Positions 1 through 4,825 of a stretch of 5,269 nucleotides of DNA are shown in pieces. Within the stretch, counting starts at the first letter, position 1. Each line of letters begins with the position of its first letter. The position numbers and the translations under genes were made by a program. The stretch is from JBICHM01 sp043101835 (lineage in GTDB: Bacteria > Planctomycetota > Phycisphaerae > Phycisphaerales > UBA1924). The notes under the pieces are model-generated. The model saw only the letters and a list, made by a program, of their open reading frames with translations, was not told the DNA's origin and did not search any database. The DNA is taken from the NCBI GenBank assembly GCA_043101835.1, contig JBICHM010000164.1, positions 1 through 5,269 of the forward strand, given 5' to 3'.

Positions 1-130
1 GGATCACCCTCCCCCCCCGCGCGCACACCCCCGGCGCGCACAAACCCCAACCTCCCAACTCCGCCAAAAACTTTTCCCCCCTCCCCATCGCCGATTCCGC
101 ACGCCGACCCCACCACACCACCCTCCAGCG
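1..130. other. C-rich low-complexity non-coding stretch
   Basis: The plus strand is strikingly C-rich and G-poor here: by hand count about 68 C against 15 G in the first 120 bases. It includes an eight-C run at 11-18 and further C runs at 28-32, 45-48, 76-81 and 83-86. The minus strand therefore carries repeated G runs. No reading frame looks like a real protein and no RNA gene is recognisable. It is probably intergenic spacer; whether it has a structural role cannot be judged from sequence alone. Confidence 0.6.
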
Positions 131-476
131 CGCGCACGCCCGCGGCGCCGGCCCCCTCTCCCTCCAGACGGACCCCGGCAGGGTCACGGGCGGCCGCCGG
201 CGTCGCATCGCGGCGAAGCATTCGCTGGATGGCGGACGGCGCGGCAGTGACCCCACTGCAGTCGGCTCGCGCACATTCCAAATGTGCAACGCCCGGCATG
301 CATGGAAGCGTCGCCACCCATGGCCGGACCGTTCGTCCGACGCCCCGACTGGGCCACTGCGCCCCGGCCGCGCCCGCTCGCCGCGATGCACCATTCCGCC
401 ACCGCAGAGCCACGCCGGACCACGACGCAGCACCCCGCCGGAACCAGGCGCCGGGCACATCTTGTGTGCGTTCTCA
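131..476. other. Gene-less region with small hairpins
   Basis: Open frames here are long only because the DNA is GC-rich. Their translations are Arg/Ala/Pro-rich and match no family I recognise. Two small perfect hairpins are visible: 244-259 (6-bp stem, 4-base loop) and 271-287 (7-bp stem GCACATT/AATGTGC, 3-base loop). No tRNA, rRNA or known regulatory RNA was recognised. It lies beyond the 3' end of the minus-strand DUF2200 gene. Confidence 0.5.
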
Positions 477-506
477 CGCCGGCGCGGCGTCAAACCCGCG
501 CCGGCG
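477..506. repeat. Perfect inverted repeat (11-bp hairpin)
   Basis: CGCCGGCGCGG at 477-487 is the exact reverse complement of 496-506, with an 8-base loop CGTCAAAC. The 11-mer GGCGTCAAACC overlapping this loop (486-496) recurs at 637-647, just after the 600-626 hairpin, which suggests both belong to one repeat-rich intergenic element. Confidence 0.75.
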
Positions 507-521
507 CTTCCCGCCTCAACC

Positions 522-595
522 GAGCCGCGGTCGAGAGACCGCGGCCCATGACGCGACCGCCGCGCAACGGGGCCGCGGTCTCTCGACCGCGGTTC
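522..595. repeat. Nested inverted repeat of two palindromes
   Basis: Bases 524-545 form a hairpin by themselves: a 9-bp stem GCCGCGGTC/GACCGCGGC with a GAGA loop. Bases 572-593 form a second hairpin with the same stem, a TCTC loop and one terminal G-T mismatch. The two are reverse complements of each other: 525-547 pairs perfectly with 570-592 (23 bp), and pairing continues to 522/595 after one G-T pair, around a 22-base spacer. The segment can thus fold either as two small hairpins or as one long hairpin or cruciform. No transposase is nearby. Confidence 0.8.
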
Positions 596-599
596 CGCT

Positions 600-626
600 C
601 CCTCTCCCGCCCCCGGCGGGAGAGGG
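600..626. repeat. Short hairpin repeat, copy 1
   Basis: CCCTCTCCCGCC (600-611) is the exact reverse complement of 615-626 with a CCC loop, giving a 12-bp GC-rich stem. A tail GGTGAGGG follows at 631-638. A nearly identical arm recurs in the 2331-2361 hairpin; CGGGAGAGGGCC is shared at 617-628 and 2352-2363. Hairpins of this kind, read in one frame as 'PPPAGEGRGEG', are common dispersed intergenic repeats in GC-rich bacteria (recalled from general knowledge). It lies 46 bases beyond the stop of the minus-strand DUF2200 gene and could act in 3'-end formation or mRNA stability, but no T-run follows it. Confidence 0.75.
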
Positions 627-672
627 CCGTGGTGAGGGCGTCAAACCACGCGAGCGCAGCGAACCACCACCC

Positions 673-1041
673 CTACCCCGCGCGCAGCACCTTCTCCATC
701 GCCTTCCCCTTCGCCAGCTCATCCACCAGCTTGTCGAGGTAGCGCACCTGGCGCGTCAGCGGGGTCTCGATCTCCTCCACCCGGTACCCGCAGATCACCC
801 CCGTGATCAGGCGCGCGTTCGGGTTGAGCGTCGCGTCCTCGAAGAAGGCCGCGAAGGTGGACTTGTCGTCGATGTGCTTCTGTATGCGCGCATCATCGAA
901 CCCCGTCAGCCAGCGGATGACCTCGTGCAGCTCCGCGACCGTCCGCCCCTTCTTCTCGACCTTTGCGACATAGTGCGGATACACCGACGAGAAGGTCATC
1001 TGCGCGAACTTCGCATCGTGCTCGGGTGTGGTCGTCGGCAT
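673..1041 (-). CDS. DUF2200 family protein
   Basis: This 122-residue protein matches the DUF2200 family nearly end to end; family members are usually about 110-120 residues. Recognisable family blocks are FSSVYPHYVAKVEKKGRT (residues 17-34), VIRWLTGF (41-48), TLNPNARLITGVICGYRVEE (71-90), and a C-terminal helix rich in Lys/Glu beginning YLDKLVDELAKGKAMEK (101-117). The family is small, cytoplasmic and of unknown biochemical function. No signal peptide or membrane segment is present. The start is well supported: GGAGG at 1048-1052 lies 6 bases upstream of the ATG. The gene begins 27 bases after the SDR gene's stop on the same strand, so the two are probably co-transcribed, although no functional link is known. 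Identification is by recalled family pattern, not by a search. Confidence 0.92.
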   Translation of the reverse strand: MPTTTPEHDAKFAQMTFSSVYPHYVAKVEKKGRTVAELHEVIRWLTGFDDARIQKHIDDKSTFAAFFEDATLNPNARLITGVICGYRVEEIETPLTRQVRYLDKLVDELAKGKAMEKVLRAG

Positions 1042-1047
1042 GGGTCG

Positions 1048-1052
1048 CCTCC
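1048..1052 (-). promoter_or_regulatory. Shine-Dalgarno of the DUF2200 gene
   Basis: GGAGG on the minus strand, 6 bases before the ATG at 1041. It is the strongest ribosome binding site in the window, and it fixes the start at Met1 rather than the internal Met15. Confidence 0.75.
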
Positions 1053-1068
1053 GTCGCGCCGGCGCGCG

Positions 1069-2190
1069 TTACTTCGCCGAATCCCGCAGCGCCTCGAGCG
1101 CCGCCTGTTCCTGCGCCTCGGTCGGCCAGTTCCGCGCGCTCGCGCGTCGCTCCGCCGACTGCGACCGCCACCACGCCAGCGTCGCGCGCGCCGTGTCCGC
1201 CAGCGGCCGGTACCGCAGCCCCGCCGCCTCCGCCTTCCCGCCGTCGAAGTGCAGCGAATGCGCCGTCTGGCGCACCATCGGCAGGCCCGAAAGGCCCGCC
1301 GCCTCGAGCGCCTCGGGCGTCGCCCAGCGGAACGTCACCGCCCGGTCCGACAGCGACGCGAGCGACTCGAGCGCCTGCCCCCAGGTCACCGGCGCGCTCG
1401 GACCCGACGCGTTGAAGATCCCGCCCTGATCGCGCTCGCCCAGCTGCACGATCCACGGGCACAGGTCGCGCGCATCGACCCACTGCAGCTCGTAGCTCGG
1501 ATCGATCGGCCCCAGCACCACGCCGCCGCGCGCCACGCGCTGGATCCAGTAGGTGAACCGATCCGTCCGGTCCTCCGGCCCGATGATGTAGGTCGGACGC
1601 ACGATCGTCGCCCGATCGCCGAACGCCGCCTGCACGATGCGATCGCACTCGGCCTTCAGCGGCCCGTACGTCTCGCCCGTCACCTGTTCGACGTCGTCGG
1701 GCGGCGCCGGCCAGAGCGCCGCGTTTTCGTCGAACACGGTCGCCACCGACGAGTCGTAGACCGCCACCGTCGAGACATACACATACCGGCCGACGCGATC
1801 CTTCAGCATCGCCACCGAATCACGAACATGGCGCGGCACGTACCCGGAGTTGTCGATCACGATGTCCCACCGACGATCGCCGGCGAGCGCCGACAGCCCC
1901 GGCTCGATCGTCGAGTCGCGATTCCCGATGAGCACCTCGACCCGCCCCTCGAACAGATCGGCGTCCGTCCGCCCGCGATTGAACAGCGTCACGCGATGCC
2001 CGCGCGCCAGCGCATACTCGACCTGGTACGGCCCGAGGAAGCCCGTGCCGCCGAGGAAGAGAATGTCCAGCGGCTCGGCCGCCCGCTCGATCGTCTCGCC
2101 CGCCGGCTGCGCGCTCGCGATCCGCGGCGCGCCCACGAGGGCCGCAACCACCGAAACCGCCAGCAGCAGGATGATCCGTCGTGTCGTCAT
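1069..2190 (-). CDS. Exported NAD-dependent epimerase/dehydratase-like (SDR) protein
   Basis: This 373-residue protein is of the extended/atypical short-chain dehydrogenase type. After an N-terminal signal sequence (RR at 4-5, hydrophobic core to about 20, likely cleavage after ASA at 25-27), a Rossmann fold opens with ILFLGGTGFLG (43-53). VTLFNRGRTD follows the second strand (67-76). The catalytic-type YxxxK is YGPLK (175-179), and RPTYIIGPEDRTDRFTYW (198-215) is typical of this NAD-dependent epimerase subgroup. The substrate is unknown; sugar-nucleotide or other ketone/alcohol redox chemistry is the family norm. The charged C-terminal tail (about 346-373) also resembles relatives. The start is supported by GGAG at 2196-2199, 5 bases upstream of the ATG. 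Export is unusual for a cofactor-dependent SDR; the TRRIILL segment could be a Tat rather than a Sec signal. It is probably the first gene of a two-gene operon with DUF2200. Confidence 0.9.
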   Translation of the reverse strand: MTTRRIILLLAVSVVAALVGAPRIASAQPAGETIERAAEPLDILFLGGTGFLGPYQVEYALARGHRVTLFNRGRTDADLFEGRVEVLIGNRDSTIEPGLSALAGDRRWDIVIDNSGYVPRHVRDSVAMLKDRVGRYVYVSTVAVYDSSVATVFDENAALWPAPPDDVEQVTGETYGPLKAECDRIVQAAFGDRATIVRPTYIIGPEDRTDRFTYWIQRVARGGVVLGPIDPSYELQWVDARDLCPWIVQLGERDQGGIFNASGPSAPVTWGQALESLASLSDRAVTFRWATPEALEAAGLSGLPMVRQTAHSLHFDGGKAEAAGLRYRPLADTARATLAWWRSQSAERRASARNWPTEAQEQAALEALRDSAK

Positions 2191-2330
2191 GATTGCTCCG
2201 AGTCTCCGTGGCGCGCCATCGTCATCACCCGAACCCGCTCGCGCGCAACACGGCGCAGCGGATGCGCAGCACGGCGGAGTCTACCGACAAGCGCTCCGGA
2301 CAGTCGCACCTTCGCCAGCGCGCACCGCCA

Positions 2331-2361
2331 CCCTCTCCCGCGCCCACGGCGCGGGAGAGGG
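2331..2361. repeat. Short hairpin repeat, copy 2
   Basis: CCCTCTCCCGCGCC (2331-2344) pairs perfectly with 2348-2361 around a CAC loop, a 14-bp GC-rich stem. It shares its core arms with the hairpin at 600-626. It lies 25 bases beyond the stop codon of the minus-strand Hcp gene and upstream of the SDR gene, so it is a candidate terminator or mRNA-stabilising hairpin for Hcp. No T-run follows on the minus strand, so a classical intrinsic terminator is not demonstrated. The rest of 2191-2386 shows nothing recognisable beyond the SDR ribosome binding site. Confidence 0.75.
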
Positions 2362-2386
2362 CCTCGCGTGTTGCGCCCGCGTGCGC

Positions 2387-3067
2387 TCAGTTGCCGATCG
2401 GCGTCTCCCAGTCATCCTCGGCCGTGATGCCGCCGTCTTCCCACGTCCAGATGATCGTCTGGTAGACGAACGACACATGCTCCCGCACCAGCGGCAGCCC
2501 GTCGGCGCCCACGCCGATCGTGTCGTGGCTGATGTCCGCGATCTGCGCGTTCACCAGTTCCACCTCCCAGTACCCCTGGACGCCCCCACCCGGAGCGCGA
2601 GGGTCCTCCGCGAACAGCCGAAAGCGCGCGGTCGGGCAGTTCTCGTTGTTGACGAGCACAGTCATCAGCAGCGGGCTGGCCTTATCGACCTCCTTGATGA
2701 TCGTGAAGGGCTTGTGCTGGCGCTTGCCGGTCGGCAGCCCGCTCGCCGCGTCGCGCGGCGAGACGATCTCGTGCTCCCAGCCCCAGATCTCGATCACATC
2801 CTGCTGCCCGCCCACCGTGTCGTCACCGGTGATCTGCCCCTGCGTGTCAGCCTGAATCTCGACGATCGCCATCGGTCCGGCCTTCGTCGTCTCGTACTGC
2901 ACCGAGCTGCCGCGGATCGCGCTGCCGATCTCCCCGAGCGTCGTCATCGTCGGCGCGGGCGCGCCGGTGGGCGTCAGGCTGCCGGCGTTCGCCGTCGAGA
3001 TGTACACAGCCACCGCCGCGCCGACGACCACCGCGCCCAGGGCCTTCCCGTTCAGTTCGATCTTCAT
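2387..3067 (-). CDS. Secreted Hcp-family (type VI tube-like) protein
   Basis: This 226-residue protein is built as signal peptide, linker and Hcp domain. Residues 1-28 form a Sec-type signal with cleavage likely after ANA (26-28). The linker GSLTPTGAPAPTMTTLGEI (29-47) follows. From about residue 65 to 213 the pattern matches Hcp tube proteins: AIVEIQADTQGQI (67-79), VIEIWGWEHEI (91-101), the core HKPFTIIKEVDKASPLLMTVL (118-138), RFRLF (148-152), the strand GYWEVELVNAQIADIS (165-180) and EHVSFVYQTIIWTW (196-209). Canonical Hcp forms hexameric rings of the type VI secretion tube, is about 160-170 residues long and has no signal peptide. No other secretion-system gene is in the window, so a type VI role is doubtful and an extracytoplasmic structural role is possible. 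An in-frame ATG 19 codons upstream (3124) is rejected: the ATG at 3067 has GGAGA at 3075-3079, 7 bases upstream, and gives a proper signal peptide. Confidence 0.85.
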   Translation of the reverse strand: MKIELNGKALGAVVVGAAVAVYISTANAGSLTPTGAPAPTMTTLGEIGSAIRGSSVQYETTKAGPMAIVEIQADTQGQITGDDTVGGQQDVIEIWGWEHEIVSPRDAASGLPTGKRQHKPFTIIKEVDKASPLLMTVLVNNENCPTARFRLFAEDPRAPGGGVQGYWEVELVNAQIADISHDTIGVGADGLPLVREHVSFVYQTIIWTWEDGGITAEDDWETPIGN

Positions 3068-3227
3068 CAATACTTCTCCCCACCCCGCCGCTCTCGGGGC
3101 GTGTCTCGCACCTGCGGAGCGCACGGAGCGGGCGTGCCGCCGTGCAGCCTACCACGATCGCCCACCATCACCCCAACAGATTCCGTCGCATCCACGCCCC
3201 AATCACGCGCAGTAGCATCACCCGATC
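3068..3227. promoter_or_regulatory. Divergent intergenic region, likely promoters
   Basis: This stretch separates the divergently transcribed Hcp and DUF1684 genes and must hold the promoter of each, unless DUF1684 is leaderless. I see no convincing -35/-10 pair or operator. A weak hairpin (GCACGG at 3121-3126 with CCGTGC at 3140-3145) is present. No clear Shine-Dalgarno precedes the DUF1684 ATG at 3228. Confidence 0.4.
3075..3079 (-). promoter_or_regulatory. Shine-Dalgarno deciding the Hcp start
   Basis: GGGGAGAAG on the minus strand contains GGAGA at 3075-3079, 7 bases before the ATG at 3067. It supports the shorter protein, which begins directly with a signal peptide, over the longer open frame from 3124. 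Confidence 0.7.
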
Positions 3228-4124
3228 ATGACCCCACGGACTCTGCACGCAGCCCTGATCGCCGCGACCCTGACGCCGCTGGCCCACAGCGCGAGTTCGC
3301 GCGCCTGCGCCGACGACCACGCTGACGGCCTCATCGCGGCGACCGATGCCTGGCACGCACGCCGCATCGAGCGCCTCACCGCGCCCGACGGCTGGCTCAC
3401 GCTCGTCGCGCTCGAATCACTCGAACCCGGGCGCAACGCCGTCGGACGCGCGCCGGACGCGCTGGTGCGCTACGACAACTTCCCCGACGATCACATTGGC
3501 GACTTCATCCTCGAAGGCGAATCCATCCGCTTCGAGGCGGCGCCCGGCGTCGCGATCGAAGGCCTGCCTGCCGACGGCGTCATCCGCACGGATGCACAGC
3601 CCGACACCACGGAGCTCGCCCTTGGCGGCATCCGCTTCTATGTGATCGAGCGCGCCGGCCGGCCGATGGTGCGCATCAAGGACGCCGCGGCCCCGACACG
3701 CATCAACTTCACCGGCATCGAGCGCTTCCCGGTGGACGCATCCTGGGTTATCACCGCGCCGTTCGAGCCCGCGCCCGCATCGTCGAGCGAGCGCGTGGAC
3801 ACCGTCATCGGCCTCGAGGTCGAGACCGAGGTCACCGGCTATGTGCGCTTCGAGCGCGACGGCGTGGCCGTGCGCCCCGCGCTCTACAGCGACGGCGCCG
3901 GCGGCTCGCTCCTGCGCTTCGCCGACGCCACGAGCGGACGCTCCACCTACGGCGCCGGGCGCTACCTCACCGTCCAGCACAATGACGACGGCACGGTGAC
4001 GCTCGATTTCAACCGCGCCTACAACCCGCCCTGCGCCTTCACGCCCTACGGAACCTGCACCATCCCCACCCGCGCCAACACCTTCCCCTTCCCGGTGACG
4101 GCCGGCGAGCGGTGGGACGACTGA
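3228..4124 (+). CDS. Exported DUF1684 domain protein
   Basis: The 298-residue product matches the DUF1684 family along its length. An N-terminal hydrophobic segment (about 6-22) looks like a Sec signal peptide, with cleavage possible after HSA (20-22) or ACA (26-28). The mature domain starts with the family-type region DAWHARRIERLTAPDGWLTLV (40-60) and GRNAVG (68-73). RIKDAAAPTRINFTGIERFP (149-168) then matches the central block. The hallmark C-terminal block is YGAGRYL (241-247), DFNRAYNPPCAFTPYGTC (260-277) and TAGERW (291-296). The biochemical function of DUF1684 is not established. The two cysteines of the PPC...GTC block (269 and 277) may be structural, which is an inference. No clear ribosome binding site precedes the ATG; the start is chosen because it gives a complete signal peptide. 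The gene stands alone on the plus strand, divergent from Hcp and convergent with the NTF2-like gene. Confidence 0.92.
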   Translation: MTPRTLHAALIAATLTPLAHSASSRACADDHADGLIAATDAWHARRIERLTAPDGWLTLVALESLEPGRNAVGRAPDALVRYDNFPDDHIGDFILEGESIRFEAAPGVAIEGLPADGVIRTDAQPDTTELALGGIRFYVIERAGRPMVRIKDAAAPTRINFTGIERFPVDASWVITAPFEPAPASSSERVDTVIGLEVETEVTGYVRFERDGVAVRPALYSDGAGGSLLRFADATSGRSTYGAGRYLTVQHNDDGTVTLDFNRAYNPPCAFTPYGTCTIPTRANTFPFPVTAGERWDD

Positions 4125-4144
4125 CGCGGCGCACCGATGCGAAA

Positions 4145-4174
4145 CGCGGCCGGTTCCCCTCAGAACCGGCCGCG
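4145..4174 (+). terminator. Hairpin after DUF1684, possible terminator
   Basis: CGCGGCCGGTTC (4145-4156) pairs perfectly with GAACCGGCCGCG (4163-4174), a 12-bp stem with a 6-base loop, starting 20 bases after the DUF1684 stop. Position and strength suggest a transcription end, perhaps for both convergent genes. No T-run follows, so it is not a classical rho-independent terminator. Confidence 0.55.
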
Positions 4175-4356
4175 CCACGAGGAATTGAGAACGGTGCGGG
4201 TAACCCCACCGCCCGACGCCGGGGGCTGGAGGAGCGCCCCGGACGCCGCGCGGCTGGAGAACGGGATCACACCGCTCCACACCTCCAAGCGCAGCAGATC
4301 CCCGTGCGCGGAAACGATGTGTCAGAAAATCTCGCGATACGGCGCTGCGGTTCTCC
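4175..4356. other. Convergent intergenic spacer
   Basis: This spacer lies between the DUF1684 hairpin and the stop of the minus-strand NTF2-like gene. It holds an imperfect hairpin at 4192-4211 (CGGTG and GGG arms with one bulged C, loop TAA). No gene or known RNA was recognised. Confidence 0.5.
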
Positions 4357-4758
4357 CTAGGCGCCGACCTGTCGCGCGTACTCCGCCTCGTCGTAGTGGC
4401 CATCGGAGACGGCGATGGCGCCGTCATCGCGCAGGGTCCATTCCTCGTAGCCGCGCATGTCGACGGCGGCGCCGGTTCCGCCGGGCCCGGTGTTCGTGCC
4501 GGTCCAGCGCCAGTGGAAGCGCACGCGCTCGCCGATGCGCTCGAGCCGGTCGAGCGCGACGACCATGTCGGGGAAGGCGGCCATGAAGGCGCCGGCGGCG
4601 GCCGCGATCTGCGCGCGTCCGATCGCCGGGGCGCCGGCGTTGACGATCAGCCGTCCATCCGGCGCATAGAACGAGGCGAGCGCATCGGGGTCGCCCCCGC
4701 TCCATGCGCCGGCGTAGCGGGTGGCGAAGTCGGTGAGCGCATCATCGGGAATCGGCAT
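4357..4758 (-). CDS. NTF2-like / SnoaL-like domain protein
   Basis: This 133-residue protein has the pattern of the NTF2-like superfamily (SnoaL-like, ketosteroid-isomerase related). An N-terminal helix contains FATRYAGAWSGGDPDALASFYAPDGRLIV (residues 11-39), where the AW-GD-DAL-YAPDG sequence is the usual signature. IGRAQIAAAAGAFMAAFPDM (46-65) follows, then the strands RVRFHWRWTGTNTGP (78-92) and EEWTLRDDGAIAVSDGHYDE (105-124). Members form a cone-shaped ligand pocket and act as small isomerases, cyclases or hydrolases, or as binding proteins; the substrate here is unknown. There is no signal peptide, so it is presumably cytoplasmic. A weak GGAG (4769-4772) lies 10 bases upstream of the ATG. 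It follows the beta-helix gene by 67 bases on the same strand, so co-transcription is possible but unproven. Confidence 0.9.
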   Translation of the reverse strand: MPIPDDALTDFATRYAGAWSGGDPDALASFYAPDGRLIVNAGAPAIGRAQIAAAAGAFMAAFPDMVVALDRLERIGERVRFHWRWTGTNTGPGGTGAAVDMRGYEEWTLRDDGAIAVSDGHYDEAEYARQVGA

Positions 4759-4825
4759 CGCGGTCGGACTCCGGCGTCACTGGTTGGGGCAGGCGCCGTT
4801 GTACCCTGCGATCCGATGCCTCGCG

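Noticed and set aside
184..477. Possible 97-residue minus-strand protein in the left intergenic region
   Set aside because: It has no recognised domain or convincing ribosome binding site, and its composition matches translated GC-rich spacer. A search for homologues would be needed to revive it.
477..647. CRISPR array
   Set aside because: The repeats are palindromic units of differing sequence with no regular direct repeat and spacer spacing.
893..1648. Minus-strand open frame of 251 codons
   Set aside because: It overlaps the SDR and DUF2200 genes in another frame on the same strand, and is low-complexity Gly/Ala/Arg.
229..2427. Very long plus-strand open frame (732 codons)
   Set aside because: It runs antisense through the DUF2200 and SDR genes and part of the intergenic repeats. 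Its translation is Arg/Pro/His-rich with no family pattern, which is typical of antisense frames in GC-rich DNA.
3068..3124. Upstream in-frame start for the Hcp gene (19 extra residues)
   Set aside because: The extension would place Arg-rich residues before the signal peptide, and the internal ATG at 3067 has a good Shine-Dalgarno.
1850..3325. Plus-strand open frame of 491 codons
   Set aside because: It is antisense to the SDR start and the whole Hcp gene, and crosses both intergenic regions. Its composition is biased and it has no recognisable domain.
4112..4360. Small plus-strand frame after DUF1684
   Set aside because: It overlaps the DUF1684 end and runs through the terminator-like hairpin, with no family pattern.
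3417..4427. Minus-strand open frame of 336 codons
   Set aside because: It is antisense to DUF1684, whose own frame matches a known family to the last residues.
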